Source of the DNA: Paracoccus sp. MBLB3053
GTDB taxonomy: Bacteria; Pseudomonadota; Alphaproteobacteria; Rhodobacterales; Rhodobacteraceae
Reading direction: 5' to 3'
Length of the DNA: 64,000 nt
NCBI RefSeq assembly: GCF_031822435.1
Contig: NZ_JAVQLW010000001.1
Coordinates: forward strand, 505,501 to 569,500
Program-made: the position numbers and the translations under genes
The notes under the pieces: generated by a model
The model's database searches: none
What the model was told of the DNA's origin: nothing
What the model saw: the letters and a program-made list of their open reading frames with translations, nothing else
Shown: piece after piece, positions 26,453 to 35,561 of the stretch
Layout of the letters: every line of letters begins with the position of its first letter
How positions within the stretch are numbered: the stretch's first letter is position 1

Positions 26453-28041
26453 TTCGTGCCCTCCTGGTCCTCGAGCACGGCCCCGAGATAGATCGACGGA
26501 TTGTGCAATTGCTCGGCCGTGTCCTGTGCAAAGCGGGTGACCGGACCGGCAAAGATGGTAAGCGCGACGATCCCTGCCAGCAGCAAGCCGACAGAAGCGG
26601 CCGCGAGCGCAGGCGAGGCGGCATCCTCAAGGTCCTGGATATGCTCGTCTGGTTCCAGCTTGGCCGGGATCGGGCCGACGCTCGGCGGTACTGGCGCGGC
26701 AGCGGCCATCGGCACGTCCTGGAATTCATAAGCTTTCCAGAAGACCAGCGAACCCGCCCGCGCCATGCCATAGATGGCAATGAGCGAGGTGACGATGACC
26801 GTGCTCCAGATCCACGGAGCGGCGACCGTCTCGCGCGTCGCATCGAGAACGAGCAACTTGCCGATGAAGCCCGAAAACGGCGGCATCCCGACAACGGCGA
26901 TAGCGGTGCCAAAAAACAGGGCGGACACGATACCATTGCCCGGCATCACGCTGTCGAGCCGTAGCCACAGATCACCCCGCCGGGCGCCCACCATGTCGAC
27001 CACAAGGAAAAGCGCAGCGCTCGCGAGGGTCGAGTGAATGAGATAGTAGATTGCCGCCGTCGTGGCCTGCGGCGTGAATTGCGACACCGCGATCATCAGC
27101 GTCCCGACCGAGCCGACAGCGGCAAAGGCCGCAAGCCTGCCCAGGTTCCGCGTTCCGAGAACGCCGATCTGGCCGATGGCCAGTGTGAACAGCGCCGCTG
27201 GCAGCAGCAGGTCCATGACCACGCGTTCAATCACCGTATCCTGCGGGAAGACGAGCGTGTAGAAGCGGATGATCGCATAGACCCCGACCTTGGTCATGAC
27301 GGCGAAAAGCGCGGCGACCGGCCCCGGTGCGTTCGCATAAGTCGACGGCAGCCAGAAATGCAGCGGGACCAGCGACGCCTTGATCGCGAAGACCAGCATC
27401 AGGAGAACGGCCCCCGTGCGCAGCAGCGCTGTATCTTCGGCCGGCATGACCGCGACGCGGGCGGCCATGTCGGCCATGTTGAGCGTGCCGGTCACCGCAT
27501 AAAGCACACCGAGCGCCGCGAGGAACAGGGTCGAACCGGCAAGGTTATAAGCGATATACTGAACCCCGGCGCGTAGCCGCATCGGGCCGCCGCCATGGGT
27601 CATCAACCCGTAGCTCGCGATCAGCAGAACCTCGAAGAAGACGAAGAGATTGAAGGCATCCCCTGTCAGAAAGGCGCCGCAGACGCCCATCATCTGGAAT
27701 TGCCATAGCGCGTGGAAGTGCCAGCCCTTGCGATCCCAGCCCGAGCCGAAGGCGTAAAGCTGCACCGCCAGCGCGAGTGTCGCGGTCAATGCCACCATCA
27801 GCGCGGAAAGCCGGTCGAGCATCAGCACGATGCCGAAAGGCGCGGCCCAGTTGCCCAGACGATAGACCAGGACCTCGCCCGAACTCGCGAGCCAGTTGAG
27901 ATAGATCGCGACACCCAGCAGAAGCGCCGTGCCCGCGATCGAGAAAACCCGCTGCAACAGAAGATCCGCGCGCATCCACAGGATGATGAGCGCGCCCATC
28001 ACCGCCGGAAGGATGACGGGAGCAATCAGAATGTGGTTCAT
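26449..28041 (-). CDS. mnhD: Mrp/Pha antiporter subunit D (proton-pumping-subunit homologue)
   Basis: 530 residues and about fourteen membrane helices, of the NuoL/M/N superfamily. Conserved blocks include LIASYGLMTHGGG, LVPLHFWLPSTYANAPGPVAALFAVMTKVGVYAI and GMPPFSGFIGKLLVL, with the membrane-embedded lysines and the helix-5 region expected of a proton path. With MnhA it forms the ion-translocating core. It overlaps mnhC and mnhE by 4 bases. Confidence 0.94.
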   Translation of the reverse strand: MNHILIAPVILPAVMGALIILWMRADLLLQRVFSIAGTALLLGVAIYLNWLASSGEVLVYRLGNWAAPFGIVLMLDRLSALMVALTATLALAVQLYAFGSGWDRKGWHFHALWQFQMMGVCGAFLTGDAFNLFVFFEVLLIASYGLMTHGGGPMRLRAGVQYIAYNLAGSTLFLAALGVLYAVTGTLNMADMAARVAVMPAEDTALLRTGAVLLMLVFAIKASLVPLHFWLPSTYANAPGPVAALFAVMTKVGVYAIIRFYTLVFPQDTVIERVVMDLLLPAALFTLAIGQIGVLGTRNLGRLAAFAAVGSVGTLMIAVSQFTPQATTAAIYYLIHSTLASAALFLVVDMVGARRGDLWLRLDSVMPGNGIVSALFFGTAIAVVGMPPFSGFIGKLLVLDATRETVAAPWIWSTVIVTSLIAIYGMARAGSLVFWKAYEFQDVPMAAAAPVPPSVGPIPAKLEPDEHIQDLEDAASPALAAASVGLLLAGIVALTIFAGPVTRFAQDTAEQLHNPSIYLGAVLEDQEGTK

Positions 28042-28412
28042 GCGCGCCCTTCCCCGGCATCGATGCGGCTGACTTCGGGCTCGCGATCCGAACGCGGCAT
28101 GTCCACGCGATCATCGCCCCCTTCGAGAAATGCCCCGAGCGCCATCATCACGGTGACCGCGGTCATCCCGAACGAGATCACGATCGCCGTCAGAACAAGC
28201 GCCTGAGGCAACGGATCGGTATAGCTTGTCACGCCCTTCTGGATGATCGGCGGCTGATCCACGACCAGCCTTCCCGTCGCGAACAGGAACATGTTGATCG
28301 CGTAGCTCAGCATCGTGGTGCCCAGCACCACCGCGAAACTGCGGCGGCGCAGAATCAGGTACACCCCGGCCGCAGTCAGCATCCCTATCGCGCTTGATAG
28401 CAGAAGTTCCAT
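28038..28412 (-). CDS. mnhC: Mrp/Pha antiporter subunit C (NuoK-like)
   Basis: 124 residues from ATG 28412 (MELLLSSAIGMLTAAGVYLILRR), overlapping the mnhAB stop by one base (TGATG). Three membrane helices are present, with the NuoK-like pattern TDPLPQALVLTAIVISFGMTAVTVMMAL carrying the conserved acidic residue context. A longer frame start (28535) would lie wholly inside mnhAB and is unlikely. Confidence 0.93.
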   Translation of the reverse strand: MELLLSSAIGMLTAAGVYLILRRRSFAVVLGTTMLSYAINMFLFATGRLVVDQPPIIQKGVTSYTDPLPQALVLTAIVISFGMTAVTVMMALGAFLEGGDDRVDMPRSDREPEVSRIDAGEGRA

Positions 28413-31255
28413 CAGCGGCCTCCCTCGTTCAGACTTGGGTCGATATCCATCGGATTGACATTCACCGTCTCGCCCGCCTGCCGCGCGATACGCGACAGCG
28501 AATTGAGCGCCAGCATCACCGCGCCCACCACGCAAAGGAATACGCCGAGGTCGAAACCCATGGCCGACGCCAGTTCGAACTCCTCGATCCCGGGCAACTT
28601 CACGTAGCCATAGGTCGAGGTGAGGAACGGATAACCGGCAAACCAGGCCCCCAGACCGGTAACGCCAGCCGCGATAACGCCCGCGCCGATCATGGCGTGA
28701 TAGGGCACCTTGTTGCGCGCCTGCGCCCAGCCGAAGCCCGAGGCCATGTACTGCGATACCAGCGCAATCGCCACGACAAGTCCCGCGATAAAGCCGCCGC
28801 CCGGCAGGTTGTGTCCGCGCAGGAAGATATAGATGCCCACCACCAGCGAGATCGGCAGGATAAGCCGCGTGATGACCACGACAAGCAGCGGGTGGCGCGA
28901 GCCCGCCCGACGGGTGTCATAGACCCAGTTGCGCAGGCGCCGACCGCTTGCCCCGGCAAGCAAGGTCTCGGTCAGGGCAAAGATCGCAAGCGCGGCAATG
29001 CCAAGAACGGTGATCTCGCCGAAGGTATCATAGCCGCGGAAGTCGACCAGGATGACGTTCACGACGTTATGCCCACCGCCCAGCTTGTAGCTGTTGGCCA
29101 GCATGTACTCCGAAATCGGGGCCATGGCGAAATCGCTGCGCATCACCACATAGGACAGGCCCGCGAAACCGATCCCCGTCAGCGCCGCGATGAAGGCATC
29201 AAAGCCTCTCTTGCCATCTCGACTTTCAAGGATCGTGCGCTTGGGCAGGAAATTCAGCGCCAGCAGCAGCAGGATCACCGTCACCACCTCGACCGAGATC
29301 TGCGTCAGGGCGAGATCCGGGGCCGAGAGATAGACGAAATAGCCCGACACGATCAGCCCGATAATGGCGACGAGCACCAGCGCAAGCAGGCGGATACGGT
29401 GGAAGGCCACCATGCAGGCGGTGGCGATCATCAGAAGGATCCAGCCGATCAGCGGGACCGGTTCTATCGGAAGCATCGGGCGGACCGCGCCGCTGTAGCC
29501 GCCGGTCGAGAACGCCCAGAAGCCGCAGGCCAGCACCGTCAGGCAGAAGGCGGCAAAGGCGCGCGCCATCGAGCCATTCGTGAAGCGGTCGGTCACCCGA
29601 TGGGACATATGAAGAACGGCCAGCGTGACCCGGTCGAACATGGCTTTCGCATTCGGCCTGGGCACCGCAGCGTGGAGCGCCTGCAGCCGCGGGTGCAATG
29701 CCAGCAGGATTGCACCTCCCACGACTGCGATGATCGACAGCTTCAGCGCAAGCGTGACGCCATGCCACAGGGCAAAATGCGGATGCGGATGCCCGCCAGT
29801 CACCGCCGCGGCCGACGCCTCGACAAGCCAGGCGGCCAGGACATTCGGGAAAAGACCGATCAGCACGACAAGCACGGTCAGGATCGCCGGACCGATCCAG
29901 AGCCCAAGTCCCGGATCATGCGGCTTATGCGGATAATCGTCACGCTCGGCACCGAAGAAGACATGCCAGATGAAGCGCAGCGAATAGCCGACCGAGAACA
30001 GCGCACCAATCGTCGCCATGACGTAGACCAGGCTGGGATTGCCCTGCCAGACCGTATGCGTCGCCTCTTCCAGCATCAGTTCCTTGGACAGGAAGCCGTT
30101 GAGAGGGGCGACGCCGGCCATCGAAAGCGCCGAGATCGTGCCGATCGCAAAGGTAATCGGCATCAGCTTGCGCAACCCGCCCAGGCGCGCAATCGATCGC
30201 GTCCCTGCCTCGTGGTCGATGATGCCCGCGGTCATGAACAGCGCCGCCTTGAAGGTGGCGTGGTTGATGATGTGGAAAACCGCCGCCACGGCCGCCGCCT
30301 CGGTTCCAAACCCCAGCAGCATCGTGATCAGGCCAAGATGGGACACCGTCGAAAAGGCCAGCAGCGACTTCAGGTCATCGCGGAAAAGCGCGATCCAGGC
30401 GCCGATCACCATCGTGATCAGGCCGGTCGTCGCCACGATATAGAACCATTCGGGCGTGCCCGACAGGACCGGCCAAAGCCGGGCCATCAGAAACAGTCCC
30501 GCTTTGACCATGGTGGCCGAATGCAGATAGGCCGAAACGGGCGTGGGCGCCGCCATGGCGTGGGGCAACCAGAAATGGAACGGGAACTGCGCCGACTTGG
30601 TGAAGGCGCCCAACAGGATCAACAGCAGCGCGGGCAGGTAGAGCGGGCTCGCCTGGATCGCTTCGCGCGCATTCAGGATGTCCGAAATTTCATAGCTGCC
30701 AGCAATATTGCCCAGGATCAGCATGCCCGCGATCATCGCAAGGCCGCCCATCCCGGTCACCGTGAGCGCCATCCGCGCGCCCTGCCTGCCTTCCGGCAAA
30801 TGCTTCCAATAGCCGATGAGAAGGAACGAAGACAGCGAAGTCAGCTCCCAGAACACCAGCAGAAGCAGGATGTTATCTGACAGCACGATTCCCATCATCG
30901 CGCCCTGGAACAGCATCAGATAGGTGTAGAACACGCCGACCGGATCATGCCGCGACAGGTAGAAACGAGCATAGGTGATGATCAGAAGACCGATTCCAAG
31001 GATCAGGATGCCGAACAGCAACCCCAGCCCGTCGATGCGGAAATTGGCGTTGAGCCCAAGCGATGGCAGCCAATCGATGCGCGTCGTGATCACCTCGCCC
31101 GCCATGACGGCCGGGATATGCAGGCACAGGCCCAGCAATGCCACGAATGTCGCTGCCCCGCAGGACATGGCCGCCACATCCCGCCCGGATCGGATCAATA
31201 GCCCCGGCAGCAAAGCGCCGATGAATGGAAGGGCGGCAATGAGTGCGGGCGACAT
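28412..31255 (-). CDS. mnhA: Mrp/Pha antiporter subunit A fused to subunit B
   Basis: 947 residues from ATG 31255, which has a near-perfect AAGGAGG ribosome site; the frame also extends to a TTG at 31288, which is not needed. Residues ~1-760 are the NuoL-like subunit A (SLSSFLLIGYWKHLP, FPFHFWLPHAMAAPTPVSAYLHSATMVKAG). Residues ~790-930 are an MnhB domain (LILPISLVVGIYIFLRGHNLPGGGFIAGLVVA). The A-B fusion places it with the Pha1-type operons of alphaproteobacteria. It contributes to pH, sodium or potassium homeostasis. Confidence 0.94.
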   Translation of the reverse strand: MSPALIAALPFIGALLPGLLIRSGRDVAAMSCGAATFVALLGLCLHIPAVMAGEVITTRIDWLPSLGLNANFRIDGLGLLFGILILGIGLLIITYARFYLSRHDPVGVFYTYLMLFQGAMMGIVLSDNILLLLVFWELTSLSSFLLIGYWKHLPEGRQGARMALTVTGMGGLAMIAGMLILGNIAGSYEISDILNAREAIQASPLYLPALLLILLGAFTKSAQFPFHFWLPHAMAAPTPVSAYLHSATMVKAGLFLMARLWPVLSGTPEWFYIVATTGLITMVIGAWIALFRDDLKSLLAFSTVSHLGLITMLLGFGTEAAAVAAVFHIINHATFKAALFMTAGIIDHEAGTRSIARLGGLRKLMPITFAIGTISALSMAGVAPLNGFLSKELMLEEATHTVWQGNPSLVYVMATIGALFSVGYSLRFIWHVFFGAERDDYPHKPHDPGLGLWIGPAILTVLVVLIGLFPNVLAAWLVEASAAAVTGGHPHPHFALWHGVTLALKLSIIAVVGGAILLALHPRLQALHAAVPRPNAKAMFDRVTLAVLHMSHRVTDRFTNGSMARAFAAFCLTVLACGFWAFSTGGYSGAVRPMLPIEPVPLIGWILLMIATACMVAFHRIRLLALVLVAIIGLIVSGYFVYLSAPDLALTQISVEVVTVILLLLALNFLPKRTILESRDGKRGFDAFIAALTGIGFAGLSYVVMRSDFAMAPISEYMLANSYKLGGGHNVVNVILVDFRGYDTFGEITVLGIAALAIFALTETLLAGASGRRLRNWVYDTRRAGSRHPLLVVVITRLILPISLVVGIYIFLRGHNLPGGGFIAGLVVAIALVSQYMASGFGWAQARNKVPYHAMIGAGVIAAGVTGLGAWFAGYPFLTSTYGYVKLPGIEEFELASAMGFDLGVFLCVVGAVMLALNSLSRIARQAGETVNVNPMDIDPSLNEGGR

Positions 31256-31345
31256 GGATCCTCCTTCCGATGGCGCTTCTATCTCCAAAGACGGCCCCTG
31301 AATGTCAACCCGATCCGGGCACCGGGAAACTTGACGCTAGGAGAT

Positions 31346-31360
31346 GTTCTCCTTTCGTGC
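31346..31360 (+). promoter_or_regulatory. Candidate SOS (LexA) box upstream of ruvC
   Basis: GTTC-TCCTTTC-GTGC differs by one base from the alphaproteobacterial LexA consensus GTTC-N7-GTTC. It lies 28 bases before the ruvC ATG, just after a -35-like TTGACG (31331-31336), in the 133-base region between mnhA and ruvC. Control of ruv genes by LexA is known in several bacteria. Binding here is inferred. Confidence 0.5.
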
Positions 31361-31388
31361 TAACGAACTGGAAAAAAACGGGGCAGGC

Positions 31389-31883
31389 ATGAAGATCATC
31401 GGGATAGACCCGGGCTTGAGGAACATGGGCTGGGGCGTGATCGCGGTCGACGGACCCCGCTTGCGCCACGTCGCGAATGGCATCGTTCATTCCGAGGGAA
31501 GCGAATTGGGCCCGCGACTTGCCACACTTTATCGGGGATTGTGCGACGTGATCGCCGAACACGCCCCCGTGGCTGCAGCCGTCGAACAGACTTTCGTGAA
31601 CAAGGACGCCGTCGGCACGCTCAAGCTGGGTCAGGCGCGGGGCATTGCCCTGCTTGCCCCGGCCAGCGTCGGAATTGAGATCGGCGAATATGCCCCGAAC
31701 GCGGTCAAGAAAAGCGTGGTCGGCGTCGGCCATGCCGCCAAGGAGCAGATCCAGCACATGGTGCGTTTCATGCTGCCCGGCGTGGCCTTCGAGGGCCCCG
31801 ACGCGGCAGATGCCCTTGCCGTGGCCATCTGCCACGCACATCACCTGCAGGGCCGCTCCCTGCGCATCAAGATCAAGGCATGA
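31389..31883 (+). CDS. ruvC: Holliday junction endodeoxyribonuclease RuvC
   Basis: 164 residues from ATG 31389 ([17 protein letters not shown], canonical start). Catalytic acidic residues are in GIDPG, VEQTF and [12 protein letters not shown]. It cuts four-way junctions held by RuvAB. The frame continues 15 codons further upstream but includes the LexA-like box and has no family match. It is the first gene of the ruvC-ruvA-htpX-ruvB-thioesterase run. Confidence 0.96.
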   Translation: MKIIGIDPGLRNMGWGVIAVDGPRLRHVANGIVHSEGSELGPRLATLYRGLCDVIAEHAPVAAAVEQTFVNKDAVGTLKLGQARGIALLAPASVGIEIGEYAPNAVKKSVVGVGHAAKEQIQHMVRFMLPGVAFEGPDAADALAVAICHAHHLQGRSLRIKIKA

Positions 31884-31893
31884 GGAACAGCGA

Positions 31894-32571
31894 ATGATCG
31901 GACGTATCGCGGGGACAATCCTTCACCGGGCGCAAGATCATGTGCTGATCGACGTGCGAGGTGTGGGCTATATCGTCCATGTGAGCGAGCGAACCGCCGC
32001 GGGCCTGCCGCCGGCGGGTCAGGCCACCGCGCTTTATACGGAATTTCTGGTGCGCGAGGACCTGTTGCAGCTTTTCGGCTTTCCCACCCTGCTGGAAAAG
32101 GAATGGCATCGGCTTCTCACCTCGGTCCAAGGGGTTGGCGCCAAGGTTTCGCTTGCCATTCTGGGCACGCTTTCGGCCGACGGGCTGTCGCGTGCGCTGG
32201 CACTTGGCGACTGGTCAGCCCTTCGCAAGGCTCCGGGCGTGGGACCAAAGCTCGCGCAGCGCATCACGATGGAACTCAAGGACAAGGCGCCCGCGATCAT
32301 GGCGCTTGGCGGCAGCCTGACCGTCGACACCGGCCCCCTGCCCGACGCAGAATCGGTCGTCGAAACCTCCGTGCCCAAGAAATCTGCCCCCACGCCCCGC
32401 ATCGACACCAATGCGCAGGCAACTGCGGACGCGCTGTCGGCGCTTTCCAATCTGGGCTATGCTCCCTCGGAAGCCGCGAGTGCCGTGGCCGAGGCATCTG
32501 GCCAGGAACCGGGCGCGTCGACCACCGCGTTGATCCGCGCAGCGCTCAGGCTGCTGGCTCCGAAAGAGTGA
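31894..32571 (+). CDS. ruvA: Holliday junction branch-migration protein RuvA
   Basis: 225 residues from ATG 31894 ([10 protein letters not shown]). Domain I is an OB-fold, domain II carries helix-hairpin-helix repeats ([17 protein letters not shown] and [15 protein letters not shown]), and an acidic linker leads to domain III ([22 protein letters not shown]), which contacts RuvB. Length is at the long end of the family because of the linker. It is 10 bases downstream of ruvC. Confidence 0.96.
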   Translation: MIGRIAGTILHRAQDHVLIDVRGVGYIVHVSERTAAGLPPAGQATALYTEFLVREDLLQLFGFPTLLEKEWHRLLTSVQGVGAKVSLAILGTLSADGLSRALALGDWSALRKAPGVGPKLAQRITMELKDKAPAIMALGGSLTVDTGPLPDAESVVETSVPKKSAPTPRIDTNAQATADALSALSNLGYAPSEAASAVAEASGQEPGASTTALIRAALRLLAPKE

Positions 32572-32578
32572 GGCGAGA

Positions 32579-33499
32579 ATGACCGGAAACCTGCGCACCT
32601 TCGTCTTGATGGCGGCCATGACCGCGCTGGTCATGGCGATGGGATATCTGATCGGCGGACAGGGTGGCGCCGTCCTGGCGCTGATCTTCGCGGGCGCAGG
32701 AAATCTATGGGCCTGGTGGAACAGCGACAAGGCCGTCTTGCGCCAGCAGGGCGCGATGCTCGTGACCCGCCAGCAGGCCCCCGAACTCGTGGACATGGTG
32801 GCCGATCTCGCGCAGCGCGCGAACTTGCCCATGCCCAAGGTGTATATCCTCGCGACCGAGCAGCCCAACGCCTTCGCGACGGGTCGAAACCCGGAAAACG
32901 CCGCCGTGGCGGTGACGCAGGGGATCATGGGCGTCCTTGACCGCGACGAACTCGCGGGCGTGATCGCGCATGAGCTCGCGCATATTCAGCACCGTGACAC
33001 GCTGATCATGACCGTGACCGCAACCATGGCGGGCGCGATTGCCATGCTGGGCAACATGATGATGTTCTCAAGCATGTTCGGCGGGCGCGACGACAATCGC
33101 GGCGGTGGGCTGGGCGCGATCCTCGCGATGATCTTCGCTCCGATGGCCGCCGGCCTCGTGCAGATGGCGATCTCGCGCACGCGGGAATACGAGGCCGACA
33201 GGATCGGTGCCGAGATCTGCGGCAAGCCCATGTCACTTGCATCCGCCCTGGCGAAGATCTCGCGCGCGGCCGGGCAGACCGTGAACATTCCGGCCGAGCG
33301 AAACCCGGCATCCGCCTCGATGTTCATCATCAACCCGCTTCACGCCTTGCGCATGGACCGGCTGTTCGCGACCCATCCCGCGACCGAAGATCGGATCGCC
33401 CGTTTGCAGGCAATGTCCGGAAGTGGCGGCACTGGCTTCGGAGCTTCGCGCATTCCGACCACGGGCCGATCCGAGGCCGGACCGTGGAACAACCGATGA
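32579..33499 (+). CDS. htpX: Membrane zinc metalloprotease HtpX (M48 family)
   Basis: 306 residues. Two N-terminal membrane helices precede the zinc site [10 protein letters not shown] (about residue 129), the third ligand is in [11 protein letters not shown], and two further helices lie between them. HtpX degrades damaged inner-membrane proteins and overlaps functionally with FtsH. It starts 7 bases after ruvA, and its stop overlaps the ruvB ATG (ATGA at 33496-33499). It is therefore embedded in the ruv operon, an uncommon arrangement that ties membrane quality control to recombination genes. Confidence 0.92.
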   Translation: MTGNLRTFVLMAAMTALVMAMGYLIGGQGGAVLALIFAGAGNLWAWWNSDKAVLRQQGAMLVTRQQAPELVDMVADLAQRANLPMPKVYILATEQPNAFATGRNPENAAVAVTQGIMGVLDRDELAGVIAHELAHIQHRDTLIMTVTATMAGAIAMLGNMMMFSSMFGGRDDNRGGGLGAILAMIFAPMAAGLVQMAISRTREYEADRIGAEICGKPMSLASALAKISRAAGQTVNIPAERNPASASMFIINPLHALRMDRLFATHPATEDRIARLQAMSGSGGTGFGASRIPTTGRSEAGPWNNR

Positions 33500-34521
33500 G
33501 CCAGCCCGACCCCATGCTGCGCCCCGAACCGATCGAATCGGACAGCGAGGATCGCGCCCTTCGTCCGCAGATGCTTGAGGATTTCGTGGGCCAGGCCGAA
33601 GCCCGCGCCAATTTGCGCGTCTTCATCGAAAGTGCCCGGATGCGCGGCAAGGCCATGGATCACACCCTGTTTCACGGCCCGCCCGGACTGGGCAAGACGA
33701 CGCTCGCGCAGATCATGGCCCGTGAACTGGGGGTGAACTTCAAGATGACTTCGGGCCCCGTGCTGGCCCGCGCGGGCGATCTTGCCGCGATCCTGACCAA
33801 CCTCGAGGCCCGCGACGTCCTTTTCATCGACGAGATCCACCGCATGAACCCGGCCGTCGAAGAGGTGCTTTACCCCGCGATGGAGGATTTCGAGCTGGAT
33901 CTGGTCATCGGCGAAGGCCCCGCCGCCCGCACCGTCCGGATCGAGTTACAGCCGTTCACGCTGGTTGGCGCGACAACGCGCCTGGGCTTGCTCACGACAC
34001 CGTTGCGCGACCGCTTCGGCATCCCGACCCGGCTGCAGTTCTACACGATCGACGAACTGGACCTGATCGTGACACGCGGCGCGCGACTGATGGGCATCAC
34101 CTCCGAACCCGCCGGCACAAGAGAGATCGCGAAACGCGCCCGTGGCACACCCCGTATCGCCGGGCGGCTCTTGCGGCGGGTGATCGATTTCGCATTGGTC
34201 GAGGGCGACGGCCGCCTGACCCGAGAGATCGCGGATATCGCGCTTACTCGGCTCGGGGTGGACCATATCGGCCTCGACACGGCGGACCGGCGCTACCTGA
34301 CCCTGATGGCCGAGCATTACGGGGGCGGCCCGGTCGGCGTCGAAACCTTGTCGGCGGCGCTTTCGGAAAGTCGCGACGCGATCGAGGAAGTGATCGAGCC
34401 CTATCTGATGCAGCAGGGATTGGTCAGCCGAACGCCGCGCGGTCGGATGCTGGCGCGGCTGGGCTGGCGGCATCTTGGGCTCGATGCCCCCCGCATGCAG
34501 GAAAGCCTGTTCGATGAATGA
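33496..34521 (+). CDS. ruvB: Holliday junction branch-migration helicase RuvB
   Basis: 341 residues from ATG 33496, overlapping the htpX stop; an upstream GTG at 33484 adds only MEQP. AAA+ motifs are Walker [12 protein letters not shown], Walker B LFIDEIHR and sensor/arginine-finger region [18 protein letters not shown]. The C-terminal winged helix ends in [19 protein letters not shown]. It is the hexameric motor on RuvA-bound junctions. The next gene begins inside its last codons (8-base overlap). Confidence 0.97.
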   Translation: MSQPDPMLRPEPIESDSEDRALRPQMLEDFVGQAEARANLRVFIESARMRGKAMDHTLFHGPPGLGKTTLAQIMARELGVNFKMTSGPVLARAGDLAAILTNLEARDVLFIDEIHRMNPAVEEVLYPAMEDFELDLVIGEGPAARTVRIELQPFTLVGATTRLGLLTTPLRDRFGIPTRLQFYTIDELDLIVTRGARLMGITSEPAGTREIAKRARGTPRIAGRLLRRVIDFALVEGDGRLTREIADIALTRLGVDHIGLDTADRRYLTLMAEHYGGGPVGVETLSAALSESRDAIEEVIEPYLMQQGLVSRTPRGRMLARLGWRHLGLDAPRMQESLFDE

Positions 34522-34924
34522 ATTCGAGGCGCGTATTCGCGAAAGCTTCGGCCGTCAGACGATGATGCAGACGCTAGGAGCCGAGCTTGCGAAGATTGAT
34601 GCCGGCCGCGTGACGATCCTTGCCCCCATCCTTGCAGGGTCATTGCAGCAACATGGCGCGGGCCACGCGGGCCTGGCCTTCAGCATCGGCGATTCTGCCG
34701 CGGGCTACTCGGCGCTCAGCCTCATGCCCGAGGGTGCCGAGGTCATGACCGTCGAGATGAAGATCAACCTGATGGCTCCCGCCGTCGGGGATCACCTGAT
34801 TGCCGAGGGCCGCGTGATCCGTCCGGGCCGGCGCATCATGGTCGTTGCGGCAGATGTCTGGTCCGTGACCGCCGACAAGCGCAAGCACGTCGCCATCCTC
34901 CAGGGCACCATGATCCCGGTCTAG
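34514..34924 (+). CDS. PaaI-family thioesterase (hotdog fold)
   Basis: 136 residues from ATG 34514, overlapping ruvB by 8 bases. A single hotdog domain is visible, with [23 protein letters not shown] (the usual N-terminal active-site block) and [25 protein letters not shown]. Such proteins hydrolyse acyl-CoA thioesters, and the substrate is unknown. Its stop overlaps the opposing chorismate mutase gene by 4 bases. Coupling to ruvB suggests co-transcription rather than shared function. Confidence 0.85.
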   Translation: MNEFEARIRESFGRQTMMQTLGAELAKIDAGRVTILAPILAGSLQQHGAGHAGLAFSIGDSAAGYSALSLMPEGAEVMTVEMKINLMAPAVGDHLIAEGRVIRPGRRIMVVAADVWSVTADKRKHVAILQGTMIPV

Positions 34925-35235
34925 GTCGCGCGACCTGACAGCGCGCGATCCTCCTGAGCGATGAAATGCTCCATCATCAGTCGCCAAAGCTGATCCGCCA
35001 GGGCTGGATCGAGCCCATGATCGGCGGCCAGCCGTCGCGCATTCGCGGCGACCTCCTCGACCCGGCTGTCGATCCGTGCTGGCAGGTGCTCGCGCGCCTT
35101 GATGCGTGCGGCCTCGTCGATCAACGCAGAGCGCTCAGCGAGCAGTACCACCAGTCGCGCGTCCAGCGCATCGATCTTGGCGCGCAGCGCCGGCATGTCG
35201 GAATTCGCAGGAAGAACGGGCTCGAAACTGGTCAT
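34921..35235 (-). CDS. Chorismate mutase (AroQ type)
   Basis: 104 residues from ATG 35235 (MTSFEPVLPANSDMPALRAKIDALDARLVVLLAERSALIDEAARIK); an ATG at 35244 would add three. The three-helix AroQ-gamma/alpha pattern is clear: the R..ID.LD.RLV.LL.ER arginine-lysine face, then DQLWRLMMEHFIAQED. It converts chorismate to prephenate for phenylalanine and tyrosine synthesis. The much longer open frame upstream has no family match. In relatives this protein is a stand-alone mutase of similar size. Confidence 0.85.
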   Translation of the reverse strand: MTSFEPVLPANSDMPALRAKIDALDARLVVLLAERSALIDEAARIKAREHLPARIDSRVEEVAANARRLAADHGLDPALADQLWRLMMEHFIAQEDRALSGRAT

Positions 35236-35261
35236 GTGGTCCATTTCAGCGATGGAAGATT

Positions 35262-35275
35262 GGGCGGAAACGCCC
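35262..35275. other. Short hairpin with GAAA-type loop in the chorismate mutase leader
   Basis: gggcg-gaaa-cgccc forms a 5-base stem with a GNRA-like tetraloop on the plus strand. A second small inverted repeat (ggcgaagtttcgcc) follows near 35311. They occupy part of the 180-base gap 35236-35415, which otherwise holds no recognised gene. They could be mRNA leader structure or part of a small RNA. Confidence 0.3.
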
Positions 35276-35415
35276 TTCTGGGCGGCATGTTGCCGATACG
35301 CCACTCGGCATAGGCGAAGTTTCGCCCAAAAGGGAACCCAACGCCCTGTCTGGAGGTTTTGCTGACAACGGGAGCCAGGGCGCCTGCCCGCTCCAATCTG
35401 GCGAAAGGTGAAGAT

Positions 35416-35496
35416 ATGAAGGCAGCAAGCGCAGTCATAAGCATCGGTTTCGGCTTTGGTCTCGCAATGGGAGCGGTGGCGCTGCTGTTGCTCTGA
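35416..35496 (+). CDS. Possible 26-residue hydrophobic membrane peptide
   Basis: ATG 35416 opens a 26-codon frame reading MKAASAVISIGFGFGLAMG then AVALLLL. This is a Lys near the N-terminus followed by an unbroken hydrophobic stretch long enough to span the membrane once. A good ribosome site (AAAGGTG, seven bases upstream) precedes it, and a strong palindromic terminator starts 25 bases after the stop. I do not recognise a family. A chance frame is possible given its size, but the ribosome site, composition and terminator together favour a real small protein. Confidence 0.45.
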   Translation: MKAASAVISIGFGFGLAMGAVALLLL

Positions 35497-35521
35497 TCGA
35501 CCGGACCCCAACCCAGATAGA

Positions 35522-35549
35522 CAACCCCCGGCCGCGCGGCCGGGGGTTG
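35522..35549. terminator. Perfect 28-base palindrome, bidirectional terminator
   Basis: Two 14-base arms (caacccccggccgc and its complement) abut with no spacer, forming a very stable hairpin with a CGCG loop. It lies 12 bases after the ftsH stop on the minus strand and 25 bases after the small peptide frame on the plus strand. Neither side has a long T-run (CTCATTTC on plus, TGTCTATC on minus), but stem strength suggests transcription from either direction stops here. Confidence 0.75.
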
Positions 35550-35561
35550 CTCATTTCTGGA

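Noticed and set aside
28394..30880. An 828-codon open frame on the plus strand opposite mnhA/mnhB
   Set aside because: Its composition (His, Arg, Gln-rich, no family block) is that of the antisense of a GC-rich membrane protein gene; mnhA is certain on the minus strand.
31344..31388. Fifteen-residue N-terminal extension of RuvC
   Set aside because: Includes the LexA-like box region, and RuvC family proteins begin with MKIIGIDPG.
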